Source: Bryobacteraceae bacterium
GTDB taxonomy: Bacteria; Acidobacteriota; Terriglobia; Bryobacterales; Bryobacteraceae
Reading direction: 5' to 3'
Assembly (NCBI GenBank): GCA_030041495.1
Contig: JASHNT010000115.1
Span: 1-53,629, forward strand
DNA length: 53,629 bases
Part shown: piece by piece, positions 34,311 through 42,839 of the stretch
Position numbering within the stretch: the stretch's first letter is position 1
How the letters are laid out: each line of letters opens with the position of its first letter
Position numbers and translations under genes: made by a program
The notes under the pieces: generated by a model
The model's database searches: none
What the model saw: the letters and a program-made list of their open reading frames with translations, nothing else
Told to the model about the DNA's origin: nothing

Positions 34311-37019
34311 TTATTCCGACCGCAGCGCCTGCACCGGATCGATGGCGATGGCGCGCCTCGCCGGAAGATAGCTGGCCAGCACGGCTGCGGCGATCAGTAG
34401 CGCCGAAGCAGCCGCGTACGTCACTGGGTCGAGTGCGGTCACGCCAAACAGCAACGACGCCATCAGCTGTGTGAGCCCCGCCGCTGCCGCCAGCCCCAGC
34501 GCCGCGCCCACTCCCGCCAGCGCCAGCCCCTGGCGCACGAACATCCGCAACAATCCCGCCGGCTCCGCGCCCAACGCCGTCCGGATCCCGATCTCACGAG
34601 TCCGCTGCGAAACCAGATATCCGATCACTCCGTAAATGCCGATGATGCCGAGCAGGAGTGCCATCCCTCCCGCCAGCGCCAGCATCAGCAGCGTAAACGA
34701 AGTCCGCGCCATGGACTGGTCGTAGAGCTCCTTGAGCGTGGTAATCAGGTACACCGGCTGCCTTCCGTTCACCGACCAGATGGCTTGCTTGGCCTCCGCC
34801 AACAACCCCGGAGTCCCGGTGCGGCTGGAGCGGATCGCGAACATACCGGCGGCGATGGCCATTCCGTTCTTGCCGCCCCAGATGTATTTGTCCATCAGCG
34901 CGGGCCAATATACAAGACTCGGCGGCGCCGCCTGCACACCGTCGTCGTAGATGTTCTGGGTCACTCCTACAATCTCGCGCCACGGGTCGGCCGGCCCTCC
35001 TTCGCGAATCCGTTTTCCCAACGCCGCGCGCGCATCGCCCCACCACTCCCGCGCCAGGTTCTCCGAAATCATGGCTACGCGGTGTTTGCCGTACAGGTCA
35101 TCCCAGGTAAACTCGCGTCCCGCGATAATCCGTGTTCCCAGCGTCTGGAAATATCCGGGCGCGATCATGCGGATCTGACGGAGCGGTGGAATCTGACCCT
35201 CCGCCGGGTTCTTACCCTCCGCATAGACTGGGTTGCGGCCGCCCAGGTACGGCTGCAGCGGCCCGACGCTGCCGAACCCCACCGAGGCTACGCCCGGGAT
35301 CGCCGCCAGCTTATCCATAATGTCATTCTCCGTTCGCATCACCTGTTCTGGGTCTGTGATTGCCGGAGGAATGCCGGAATACAAAATCAACACCTCTTCC
35401 GGGTGCGTAAATCCCGCTTGCACCCGGTGCAACTGCTGAAACGTGCGAATCATCAAGCCGGAGCTGATCAGCAACACCAGCGCCAGCGCCAATTGCGCCA
35501 CCACCAGAGTGTTGCGCGCCCGGTGCCGATCCCGGCCTTGGCTGAACGTCCGCCCGATGTCGCGCAGCGCGGTCCCCGCGCGCGGGCCGGCGAATTTCAG
35601 CACCGGGATCACGCCGAAAAGTGCGCATGAAAGCAGAGATACGCCGAGCGCGAAGGCCAACACCAACGGATCGATTCCGATCTCGTTCAGCCGCGGCAAT
35701 ATGTCCGGACCTCTCGCGGCCAGAAGCCGCAATCCTACATACGCACAGCCGAGCCCCGCCGCTCCGCCCAGCACCCCCAGCGTCGTGCTTTCGACCAGCA
35801 ATTCCCGCGCGATCCGTCTCCATCCCGCGCCCAGCGCGGCCCGGATGGCCAACTCCTGATGGCGGGCTTCGGCGCGCACCAGCAGCAAATTCGCGACGTT
35901 TGCGCAGGCGATCAACAGCACCAGCCCCAGCGTCCCCATCACCACCCACAGCGCCGTCCCCACGTCGCCCACCACTTCCGTCTTCAGCGGCCGCAGGTCC
36001 GCCCCCAAGCGGATGCTCTGGAAGATCGTCCGGCTGAGTCCCGGATTCGGCGGCCAGTCATTCAACCAGATCCCCACCATGCGCGCCACGTCGGCGTCGG
36101 CTTGCGTCAGGGTGACTCCTGGTTTCAGCCGCGCAATCGCTTGCTCGCTGAAGGGTCCCAGAAACTGCTTGCTCCGATCGAACCGCTCGGGAAGAATCAG
36201 CTCCGGATCGTGTTGAAAGCGAAATCCCTCCGGCATTACGCCGATTACCGTGTGCGGAGTCGAATTGATGGTCAGCGTGCGCCCTACGATGGATTTGTCG
36301 CCCCCGAAGCGTCGCTGCCAGTAGCCGTAGGCGAGCATCACGGTCTCCGCCGATCCCGGCGTATCGTCCGCCTGCGAAAACCAGCGCCCTAGCAGCGGCT
36401 TCACGCCGAGCGCATCCAGGACGCCGTAGGTGACGAAAAGCGCGCGCGGCAACTCCGGCTCCGCAATCCCGGTGAGGCTTGCGCCAGACGACCGCCACGC
36501 GCCGAATTGCTCGAAGCTCCGATTCTGTTGCGCGTAGGTGAGATACATGGAGGGAGTAACGCCCACGCCGCCCGCCAGGCTGGGCACTCCGGGCGCCGTA
36601 TGCCAGACGCTTATGAGAGCTTCCGCGTGCGGAAATGCCAGCGGCCGGATCAAAATGCTGTCGATCACTCCAAAGATCGCCACATTCGCGCCGATCCCCA
36701 GCGCCAGCGTCAGGATCACCACGACCGTGAACGCGGGAGTCCGTCGCATCCGGCGCATCGCATGGCGCACATCGCTGATCAGCGTTTCCATAACGGGCAG
36801 TCCTCTCTGGTCTCGATAGATTTCCTTCATGGCCTCAACGTTGCCGAACTTCAGCAACGCCTGCCGCCGGGCTTCCTCTGGCGCGAGGCCGGCGCGAAGA
36901 TTCTCCGCCGTCTGCAGTTCGATATGCTGCGCGATTTCGTCGCGCAGCAAGGCCTCGTCCCGCGCCGGCGCCGCCCACCACCAGGTCAGCCTTTGGAACA
37001 GCCGCCGCAGTCCTCTCAT
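34311..37019 (-). CDS. ADOP-type ABC permease, divergent subtype
   Basis: A 902-residue orphan permease in the opposite orientation. It has the prefix domain (DEIAQHIELQTAENLRAGLA), then RTPAFTVVVILTLALGIGAN, a MacB periplasmic domain, and FtsX loops HQELAIRAALGAGWRR and TREIGIRTALGAEPAG, ending ARRAIAIDPVQALRSE. It is clearly of the same superfamily as the two other permeases but in a different subgroup (MacB-like sequence LTLALGIGANVAIFGVI). With its own PadR gene ten bases upstream it forms a separate regulator-permease unit that sits between the two copies of the direct repeat. Confidence 0.9.
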   Translation of the reverse strand: MRGLRRLFQRLTWWWAAPARDEALLRDEIAQHIELQTAENLRAGLAPEEARRQALLKFGNVEAMKEIYRDQRGLPVMETLISDVRHAMRRMRRTPAFTVVVILTLALGIGANVAIFGVIDSILIRPLAFPHAEALISVWHTAPGVPSLAGGVGVTPSMYLTYAQQNRSFEQFGAWRSSGASLTGIAEPELPRALFVTYGVLDALGVKPLLGRWFSQADDTPGSAETVMLAYGYWQRRFGGDKSIVGRTLTINSTPHTVIGVMPEGFRFQHDPELILPERFDRSKQFLGPFSEQAIARLKPGVTLTQADADVARMVGIWLNDWPPNPGLSRTIFQSIRLGADLRPLKTEVVGDVGTALWVVMGTLGLVLLIACANVANLLLVRAEARHQELAIRAALGAGWRRIARELLVESTTLGVLGGAAGLGCAYVGLRLLAARGPDILPRLNEIGIDPLVLAFALGVSLLSCALFGVIPVLKFAGPRAGTALRDIGRTFSQGRDRHRARNTLVVAQLALALVLLISSGLMIRTFQQLHRVQAGFTHPEEVLILYSGIPPAITDPEQVMRTENDIMDKLAAIPGVASVGFGSVGPLQPYLGGRNPVYAEGKNPAEGQIPPLRQIRMIAPGYFQTLGTRIIAGREFTWDDLYGKHRVAMISENLAREWWGDARAALGKRIREGGPADPWREIVGVTQNIYDDGVQAAPPSLVYWPALMDKYIWGGKNGMAIAAGMFAIRSSRTGTPGLLAEAKQAIWSVNGRQPVYLITTLKELYDQSMARTSFTLLMLALAGGMALLLGIIGIYGVIGYLVSQRTREIGIRTALGAEPAGLLRMFVRQGLALAGVGAALGLAAAAGLTQLMASLLFGVTALDPVTYAAASALLIAAAVLASYLPARRAIAIDPVQALRSE

Positions 37020-37029
37020 TTACGCGCCC

Positions 37030-37374
37030 TCATTTCAGATCCGGCCCCTTCGCCGCAAAAAACCGTCCGATGATCGCCGCCGTCTGTTCCCAGTTCCGGG
37101 CCTCCGCCTGCAATTGCTTGCGGCCCTGCCGCGTCAGCCGGTAGAAGCGAGCCTTGCGGTTATTTTCGGACGCTCCCCATTCCGACACGATCGAACCCTC
37201 CTGCACCAGCCTGAGTAGCACCGGGTAGAGCGTCCCCTGATTGACCGTCAGCAAGTCCCCGCTGATCTGCTCGATCCGCCTCGCGATTCCATAACCGTGC
37301 AGCGGCCCCAGCACATCCAGAGTCTTCAATACCATCAACGCCAACGTGCCCTGCCGGACGTCCGATTCTTTCAT
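37030..37374 (-). CDS. PadR-family transcriptional regulator of the divergent permease
   Basis: A 114-residue PadR protein starting MKESDVRQGTLALMVLKTLD, with winged-helix parts LHGYGIARRIEQIS, VNQGTLYPVLLRLVQEG and NNRKARFYRLTRQGRKQL. It is co-transcribed with the permease (10-base gap). A palindrome in its promoter is a likely self-regulation site. Confidence 0.93.
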   Translation of the reverse strand: MKESDVRQGTLALMVLKTLDVLGPLHGYGIARRIEQISGDLLTVNQGTLYPVLLRLVQEGSIVSEWGASENNRKARFYRLTRQGRKQLQAEARNWEQTAAIIGRFFAAKGPDLK

Positions 37375-37398
37375 CGCTCTATTGGGATTCCCACACGG

Positions 37399-37427
37399 AG
37401 TATGCCATACTTCCTTTGGGAAAGCAA
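37399..37427 (-). promoter_or_regulatory. padR promoter with palindromic operator candidate
   Basis: On the reverse strand TTGCTT (37427-37422) and CATACT (37404-37399) are 17 bases apart. GTATGGCATAC (37410-37400), palindromic except for its central base, overlaps the -10 element, where PadR binding would block RNA polymerase. The operator assignment is inference. Confidence 0.5.
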
Positions 37428-37534
37428 CAGGGCGATTGCATCGATCATAACCTGAGAGAATGAAAACCGGCTCATCCCGGAACAGTCATGTTTTGGGCAC
37501 TTCTCTTCTATTCCAGCGCGGAAACCGGAACCGC

Positions 37535-37800
37535 GGGGTTTCCCGGAGAGGGGGCGGACCCGCGCTCGCAGCCCAATCCCTTTTCCCCAGTCCGCGCTTC
37601 GACGTCTCGGGCAATCGCTATTTCGTGGATGAAATGAATTACCGCAGCGCCGCACCGGCCCCAACGGCGTGACCGATCTTGTCCTCAATAACTCCGGCAA
37701 CGCTATTTTGCGGAGCTTGACGAAAACAGGATTCGCCGGGTCACGGCAGACGATCAGTTGCGGTTTGTCGCCGGCACTCCTTCGGGTTATTCCGCCTGCT
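37535..37800 (+). pseudogene. NHL-repeat protein relic
   Basis: Three frames hold pieces of NHL beta-propeller repeats: GGGPALAAQSLFPSPRFDVS and GNRYFVDEMNYR (about 37541-37645), then GPNGVTDLVLNNSGN, then DENRIRRVTADDQLRFVAGT (about 37722-37780). Each is recognisable and each shift breaks the frame, so this is the remains of a propeller protein of the kind abundant in Solibacter-like genomes. Its 3' end joins the permease relic at about 37800-37826. Confidence 0.7.
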
Positions 37801-37825
37801 CCAGGGCGATACTGGCCCCACGATC

Positions 37826-38002
37826 GCCGCGTCGCGACGGGCCGATCGCTCCACGCGGCGTTCCCCTTGCGTTACAGGCTCGGCGCCGAAATCTACTGGC
37901 TGATGGTCCCGCTCTTGTCCTCGATCGCGTTACTGGCAGGCCGTCCTGCCCGCTCGCCGAGCCTCGCTCGTCGATCCTAGAACGGCTCTGCGCGAAGAAT
38001 AG
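37826..38002 (+). pseudogene. 3' remnant of a third tandem-type ADOP permease
   Basis: ATGRSLHAAFPLRYRLGAEI, YWLMVPLLSSIALLA and, in another frame, LPARRASLVDPRTALREE match the last 60 residues of the permease at 31358-33982. There is no upstream permease sequence; the NHL relic takes its place. One frameshift lies near 37940. Confidence 0.85.
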
Positions 38003-38239
38003 CTACCGGGGCCGGTACGCGCGGCACAGCTCGATCTGCTTGATTGCTTCATCCGTAGCGCGAATCGCGTCCACTCTGTGCCCTGCGAAGTCGTGCGGAG
38101 CCGCCTGCAGGTACGCCCGCGCATCCCGCAGAGCTTCCACCGCATGCGTCAGCCGTGGATGAAAATCCCTCTGCGCCAACAGCCCGCTCGCGCCTAAGCT
38201 CAGCGCGATCCCCACCACCATTCCGGTTGCGAATTTCAT
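38003..38239 (-). CDS. Small secreted helical protein (78 residues)
   Basis: A signal peptide (MKFATGMVVGIALSLGASGL, cleavage likely after LLAQ) precedes a mature domain of about 55 residues, HPRLTHAVEALRDARAYLQ, AGHRVDAIRATDEAIKQI. This resembles small periplasmic helical-pair proteins found in many soil bacteria, whose role is unknown. An AGGAGGG-like site (TTAGGAGGGAAAAAC in the reverse read) precedes the start. A broken copy lies at 33983-34166. Confidence 0.8.
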   Translation of the reverse strand: MKFATGMVVGIALSLGASGLLAQRDFHPRLTHAVEALRDARAYLQAAPHDFAGHRVDAIRATDEAIKQIELCRAYRPR

Positions 38240-38334
38240 GTTAGTTTTTCCCTCCTAATTGGTTGAACTTCTAAGACAGGTTAACACCGGCCCCTCCCGA
38301 AAGTCGCGCATATGGGTTCAATCCAGGGTTTCGC

Positions 38335-38682
38335 CTAAGCAAGCATTTTCGAGTGTGCGAGATGTGCGACGCCCCAGGACCACAGCGTCTCCATTAGCGG
38401 ACCCAGCGTCAGTCCGTGCTCTGTTAATTCATAGCGCACTTTTAGTCGGGGCCGTGGAGAGACCGTCTTCTTGACGAGGCCATCCGACTCCCGTTCACGA
38501 AGCTGCTGCCGCAGCACCTTGATCGTCACCCCGGGCATCGACCGCCTCAGTTCTCCAAACCCGCGAGCGTCCCCGTTGAGGCGCTGAAAGATCATCGGCT
38601 TCCACCGTCCCGCAATCACCTGAATCGCCGTGTACAGGGGACACCGCTCCCGCTCAGCGTAACTCTGCGAGGATTTTGTCAT
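38335..38682 (-). CDS. HxlR-family transcriptional regulator
   Basis: A 115-residue HxlR protein: ERCPLYTAIQVIAGRWKPMI (with the conserved N-terminal Cys that senses oxidants or electrophiles in several members), LRRSMPGVTIKVLRQQLRE (recognition helix) and YELTEHGLTLGPLMETLWSWG. I use the ATG at 38682; a longer frame would run through the operator and into the divergent gene. It faces a VOC-family gene across a perfect inverted repeat, so it probably controls both. Confidence 0.9.
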   Translation of the reverse strand: MTKSSQSYAERERCPLYTAIQVIAGRWKPMIFQRLNGDARGFGELRRSMPGVTIKVLRQQLRERESDGLVKKTVSPRPRLKVRYELTEHGLTLGPLMETLWSWGVAHLAHSKMLA

Positions 38683-38692
38683 GGTTGGCCCT

Positions 38693-38712
38693 AGGGTACT
38701 CCAAAGTACCCT
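38693..38712. promoter_or_regulatory. Perfect inverted repeat, probable HxlR operator
   Basis: AGGGTACT-CCAA-AGTACCCT is an 8-base perfect inverted repeat in the gap between the divergent HxlR and VOC genes, 10 bases before the HxlR ATG. Its TACT...AGTA core resembles operators of characterised HxlR-type regulators such as YodB. It is the clearest operator in the window. Confidence 0.7.
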
Positions 38713-38749
38713 CTTGTGTCTGACCCGAAAAAGCGTTTTACTTCGGTTC

Positions 38750-39139
38750 ATGCCCCCTCCCCGCCTGTTTCGCGTGATCCTTCCTGTGGCAAGTATCGAC
38801 CAAGCCGCGGCCTTTTACGCGGCCGTTCTCGGCCAACCAGGGAAAAGAATCTCTCCCGGACGCCACTATTTCGGATGCGGCGGAGTGATCCTTGCATGTT
38901 TCGATCCCCGAGCCGACGGTGACCCGTGGGAAGCAAGCCCAAATCCCGACCACCTGTACTTCCTGACTGACGAGCTCGAAGCATATTATCGTCGCGTCAG
39001 CGAGCAACCGAACGGTCGAATTTTGAAGCCGATCGAGACTCAGCCTTGGGGCGAACGTAGCTTCTACTGTTCCGATCCGTTCGGAAACAAGCTCTGCTTC
39101 GTTCAAAGCGGAACCGCGTTCACCGGGGATCTTATATAG
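38750..39139 (+). CDS. VOC (glyoxalase/bleomycin-resistance fold) protein
   Basis: A 129-residue single VOC protein: FRVILPVASIDQAAAFYAAVLG at the start, GGVILACFDP in the middle, and GERSFYCSDPFGNKLCFVQ at the end, giving the paired beta-alpha-beta-beta-beta modules and the terminal metal Glu or Gln region. Divergent from the HxlR regulator, so it may detoxify whatever electrophile that regulator senses. The substrate cannot be read from sequence. Confidence 0.85.
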   Translation: MPPPRLFRVILPVASIDQAAAFYAAVLGQPGKRISPGRHYFGCGGVILACFDPRADGDPWEASPNPDHLYFLTDELEAYYRRVSEQPNGRILKPIETQPWGERSFYCSDPFGNKLCFVQSGTAFTGDLI

Positions 39140-39197
39140 GCGCGCCGCTTTATGGCGCGCTCACTTCGAATGATCTATGATCGAATGACCTATAAGG

Positions 39198-39701
39198 ATG
39201 CACTCGACTCAAAGAGTCCCGATTTTTTTCGCGATGGCGCTAAGCCTTGCCCTGCCTGCGATCGGTTTCGCCCAAACCAGCCCGGCCGCACGTCCCGGGC
39301 AGGCCAGTCGCATGCCGTGGGAAAACCTGCGGCAACTAGCGCCGGGTCAGAGAATTGAAGTGGTCCAGAAAGATCATAAATTAACTGGCTCGTTCCTCAC
39401 CGTCTCGGATGACTCCATTTCACTGAAGACGGCGGACGGCGATAGGACCGTTCCACGCGCCGAAGTGCTCCGAGTGAGCCGGCACGGCGGCAAGCGCGGC
39501 CGAAATATTTTGATTGGCGCGGCAGTAGGCGCCGGCGTGGGCGCGGGAATCGGGGCGGCGGCAGGTGGGTGCAAGAGCAACAGTCTCGGGCCTTGCGTCG
39601 GCAGGGGCTTCGTTGCGGGTGTGGTAGGCGGACTCGGGGCTGTGGTCGGCGGGGTGGTTGGCGCTCTGATCCCCGGTAGCACCGTCGTCTACCTCAACTA
39701 A
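39198..39701 (+). CDS. Secreted glycine-zipper protein
   Basis: A 167-residue protein with a signal peptide (VPIFFAMALSLALPAIGFAQ, cleaved about residue 26), a small beta-domain (GQRIEVVQKDHKLTGSF, ISLKTADGDRTVPRAEV) and a C-terminal glycine zipper (GAAVGAGVGAGIGAAAGG and VVGGLGAVVGGVVGAL). Such proteins are common in Acidobacteria, probably in the envelope; the function is unknown. Confidence 0.8.
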   Translation: MHSTQRVPIFFAMALSLALPAIGFAQTSPAARPGQASRMPWENLRQLAPGQRIEVVQKDHKLTGSFLTVSDDSISLKTADGDRTVPRAEVLRVSRHGGKRGRNILIGAAVGAGVGAGIGAAAGGCKSNSLGPCVGRGFVAGVVGGLGAVVGGVVGALIPGSTVVYLN

Positions 39702-39752
39702 CGGACGCCCATCCATCGCCATTCGAATCGAAACTTTGTGTACAATCCACAC

Positions 39753-40265
39753 ATGCAACGAATACCCTGGAGCACAATCGCGCTTGGCTCGCTGTTGCTA
39801 ATCTCGGTCGGCTTAGAAGGAGGACAGGAAGTGCAATCTCCGCAACCTGAAAAATCGACGCCGCCCGTCAAAACGGAGCAGCGCGGGCGCATCCTTGGAA
39901 TCGGGGGTGTTTTTTTCAAATCCGCGAATCGCGATCGGATGCGCGAATGGTATTCGCGGCATCTTGGGCTTGCTGACAAAGGCCAAGGCGTCATGCTCCC
40001 CTGGCGCGAGCGTGACGACCCGCAAAAGGAACACACTACGGTTTGGACCGTTTTTCCCGCCTCCACTGACTATATCCCCGCCACGCAACCCTTCATGGTC
40101 AATTACATCGTGGACGATCTGGACGCTTTGCTTGACCGCTTAAAACAAGAGCGCGTAAAGATTGACCCAAAACGGATGAATGAATCCTACGGCCGCTTCG
40201 CCTGGATCTATGATGTGGATGGGAATAAGATTGAGCTCTGGCAGCCGGTGTCCCCAACGCCCTAA
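39753..40265 (+). CDS. Exported VOC-family protein
   Basis: The 170-residue protein starts with a signal-like helix (IPWSTIALGSLLLISVGLEG) and has one VOC domain: ILGIGGVFFKSANRDRMREW, YSRHLGL, FMVNYIVDDLDALLDRLK and RFAWIYDVDGNKIELWQP. VOC proteins in the cytoplasm are usual; an exported one is less so. ATG 39753 is preferred over an upstream GTG at 39738. Confidence 0.75.
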   Translation: MQRIPWSTIALGSLLLISVGLEGGQEVQSPQPEKSTPPVKTEQRGRILGIGGVFFKSANRDRMREWYSRHLGLADKGQGVMLPWRERDDPQKEHTTVWTVFPASTDYIPATQPFMVNYIVDDLDALLDRLKQERVKIDPKRMNESYGRFAWIYDVDGNKIELWQPVSPTP

Positions 40266-40295
40266 GGGCCCCCCGTTGCCGGAAGGACCCCCCTC

Positions 40296-41174
40296 ATGTA
40301 CTCTCGCCGCCGCTTTACCCAGCTCGCCGCCGCCTCAATCCCTTTTTCTCTCCTTGCCCAAAAAAAGAAAATCGATTCCGTCATCCACGGCGTCCAGATC
40401 GGAGCCCAAACCTACAGCTTCCGCGCCTACCCTCTCGAGCGCATGATCCAAGCCATGGTCGAGGTCGGCCTCGGCGATTGCGAAGTCTACTCGCCGCACA
40501 TCGAGCCCCAGACCAGCGGTCCCGACCCCAAAATCAACCGCGAGACCCTCCGCGAATGGCGCATCCACGCGCCCATGGACGTCATGCGCCAGGCCCGCAA
40601 GAAATTCGACGACGACGGCATCAACGTCTCCGCCTACAACCTCAGCTTCAATGACACCTTCACCGACGAAGAAATCGATCACGGCTTTCAACTCTCCCGA
40701 GCCTTCGGAGTGAACCAGATCACCGCCTCCTCCACACTCTCGACCGCTCCGCGCCTCGTCAAAGGAGCCGAAAAATATCAGATGCTGGTCGCCTTCCACG
40801 GCCACGCCGACATCCGCGACCCCAACCAGTTCGCCAGACCCGAAAGCTTCCTCAAGGCTCTGGCGATGTCCAAACAATTCCGCATCAATCTGGACATCGG
40901 CCACTTCGTCGCCGCTGGCTACGATCCCATCCCCTTCATCGAAGCCCATCACGAAATGATCACTATCCTGCATCTGAAAGATCGCAAGAAGGGCGACCCC
41001 ATCGCCAATCTTCCCTGGGGCCAGGGCGACACTCCCATCAAGCAGGTCCTGCAACTCCTGCGCGACCGCCACTGGCCCATCAAAGCGTTCATCGAATACG
41101 AGTACGCAGGCAAAGACGACCCCGTCACCGAAGTCAAGCGCTGCTTCGAGTACTGCAAAGAGGCCCTGGCCTAA
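40296..41174 (+). CDS. Sugar phosphate isomerase/epimerase-like TIM-barrel protein (Tat substrate)
   Basis: The N-terminus MYSRRRFTQLAAASIPFSLL is a twin-arginine signal (SRRRF). The rest is an AP-endonuclease-2/xylose-isomerase-type TIM barrel: GVQIGAQTYSFRAY, VEVGLGDCEVYSPH, NLDIGHFVAAGYDP (metal Asp, His) and FIEYEYAGKDDP (metal Glu). The protein probably acts on a sugar or polyol in the periplasm; its true substrate is unknown. A lactate permease gene follows nine bases on and is surely co-transcribed. Confidence 0.85.
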   Translation: MYSRRRFTQLAAASIPFSLLAQKKKIDSVIHGVQIGAQTYSFRAYPLERMIQAMVEVGLGDCEVYSPHIEPQTSGPDPKINRETLREWRIHAPMDVMRQARKKFDDDGINVSAYNLSFNDTFTDEEIDHGFQLSRAFGVNQITASSTLSTAPRLVKGAEKYQMLVAFHGHADIRDPNQFARPESFLKALAMSKQFRINLDIGHFVAAGYDPIPFIEAHHEMITILHLKDRKKGDPIANLPWGQGDTPIKQVLQLLRDRHWPIKAFIEYEYAGKDDPVTEVKRCFEYCKEALA

Positions 41175-41183
41175 ACCTCAACG

Positions 41184-42839
41184 ATGCCCGGCCAGCCCTG
41201 GCTGCAAAATTTCAACCCGCTCGGCAACGCGTGGCTCTCCACCATTGCCGCCGCCATCCCTGTCAGCACCCTCATCTACTTCCTCGCCGTCCGCCGCATC
41301 GCGGCCTGGCTCGCCGCCGTCTACGGCTTTGTGGCGGCGACTTTAGTCGCCGTGATCGTCTTCCGCATGCCCACCCGCATGGTCGCCGGAGCCATTGCCG
41401 ACGGCTTGGTCTACGGCTGGTTCCGCATCGCCTGGATCGCCGTCGCCGCTGTCTACGTCTATGACATCTCCGTCGCCTCCGGCCAATTCGCGCTCATCAA
41501 GCAATCCATCGGAGGCATCTCCTCCGACCGCCGCTTGCAAGTCCTGCTCATCGCCTTCTCCTTCGGAGGATTGCTCGAAGGCGCCGGCGGCGGAGGAGCC
41601 CCCGTCGCCATCACCGGAGCCATGCTCATCGGCCTCGGCTTCCCTCCCTTCGAGACCACGCTCATGTGCCTCATCGCCAACTCCGCGCCCGTCGCCTACG
41701 GCTCGCTCGGCAATCCCGTCCGCACTCTCGTCGCGGTCACCGGCCTCCCCGAAGCCGACTTCAGCGCCATGCTCGGCCGCATTCTTCCCTGGACCGTCCT
41801 CATCCTTCCTTTCTGGCTCATCCGCGTCCTCTGCAAAACTCGCGACACCCTCGCCGTCTGGCCCGGACTTCTTGCAGGCGGGATCACGTTCGCGGCGATC
41901 CAATTCTTCTGGTCGAATTTCATGGACGCCTCGCTGGTCGATCTGCTCGCCGGCATCGGAACCCTCGTCGTCCTCGCCCTCTTCTTCCGTCACGTCTGGC
42001 AACCGAAAACCATCTGGCGCTATTCCACCGAACGCGCCGCGGAGCCTAAGCACGAGCCCATCCCGCCCGCGCGTCTGCTCTGGGCCTGGCTGCCCTATCT
42101 TCTGCTCACCGTCTTCGTGGTCATCTGGGGACTTCCCAAAGTCAGCTCCGCCATGGACCAGCTCAGCTTCCGCCAACCCGTCCCCGGCCTTCACCTGCTC
42201 ACCGTCCGCATGCCTCCCGTGGTCGCCGCACCCGAGCCTCAGCCCGCTCTCTTTGACGGTTCCTGGCTCGCGTCTCCTGGCACCGCCGTCTTCTTTGCCG
42301 GAATCCTCGCCGGTCTCGTCTCCGGCCTCTCGTTTCGAAAGACTATGCAGGTTTTCTTCGAGTGCCTATCTCGATTGAAGTGGAGCGTGGTCGCGATCAT
42401 GGCCATGCTCGGCACCGGATTCATCACCCGCTACTGCGGCATGGACGCGACCATGGGCATGGCCATGGCCCACACCGGCTCCATGTTTCCCTTGTTCGGA
42501 ACGCTGATCGGATGGCTCGGAGTCGCGCTCAGCGGCACCGACGCCGGCTCCAACGCGCTCTTCGGAAGTTTTCAGATGATCACCGCGCAGCATCTCGGCT
42601 TGAGCCCCATCCTCATGGGAGCCGCCAACAGCGCCGGAGGAGTCATGGGCAAAATGATCGCCGCTCAATCTCTCGTCATCGGCTGCGCCGCCACTGGCCA
42701 GGAGGGCAAAGAAGGCTTGCTCTTCCGCGCCGTCCTCAAACACAGCCTGGCCCTCGGCATCCTCGTCGGCCTGATCGTCCTGCTCTACGCCTACGTCTTT
42801 CCAGGAGCCATCCCCACCGGCCACCACTACGCGTTCTAG
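41184..42839 (+). CDS. lctP: L-lactate permease (LctP family)
   Basis: A 551-residue inner-membrane transporter with about 12-14 helices. Family motifs are GNAWLSTIAAAIPVSTLIY near the start, FGGLLEGAGGGGAPVAITGA, NSAPVAYGSLGNPVRTL, and GVALSGTDAGSNALFGSFQ with SAGGVMGKMIA towards the end. LctP proteins take up lactate, and some also glycolate, with protons. The linked exported TIM-barrel protein hints that the true substrate may be a sugar-derived acid. Confidence 0.93.
   Translation: MPGQPWLQNFNPLGNAWLSTIAAAIPVSTLIYFLAVRRIAAWLAAVYGFVAATLVAVIVFRMPTRMVAGAIADGLVYGWFRIAWIAVAAVYVYDISVASGQFALIKQSIGGISSDRRLQVLLIAFSFGGLLEGAGGGGAPVAITGAMLIGLGFPPFETTLMCLIANSAPVAYGSLGNPVRTLVAVTGLPEADFSAMLGRILPWTVLILPFWLIRVLCKTRDTLAVWPGLLAGGITFAAIQFFWSNFMDASLVDLLAGIGTLVVLALFFRHVWQPKTIWRYSTERAAEPKHEPIPPARLLWAWLPYLLLTVFVVIWGLPKVSSAMDQLSFRQPVPGLHLLTVRMPPVVAAPEPQPALFDGSWLASPGTAVFFAGILAGLVSGLSFRKTMQVFFECLSRLKWSVVAIMAMLGTGFITRYCGMDATMGMAMAHTGSMFPLFGTLIGWLGVALSGTDAGSNALFGSFQMITAQHLGLSPILMGAANSAGGVMGKMIAAQSLVIGCAATGQEGKEGLLFRAVLKHSLALGILVGLIVLLYAYVFPGAIPTGHHYAF

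Larger units (their letters stand above)
37826..38305. repeat. Direct repeat block, copy B
   Basis: The second copy of the block at 33812-34265, in the same orientation. Here the permease end is only a fragment while the small secreted gene is intact. The 3.5 kb between the copies holds the reverse-strand padR-permease unit and the NHL relic. Confidence 0.75.

Noticed and set aside
38335-38751. Longer HxlR start at 38751
   Set aside because: It would translate through the palindromic operator and overlap the divergent VOC gene; family alignment begins near the ATG at 38682.
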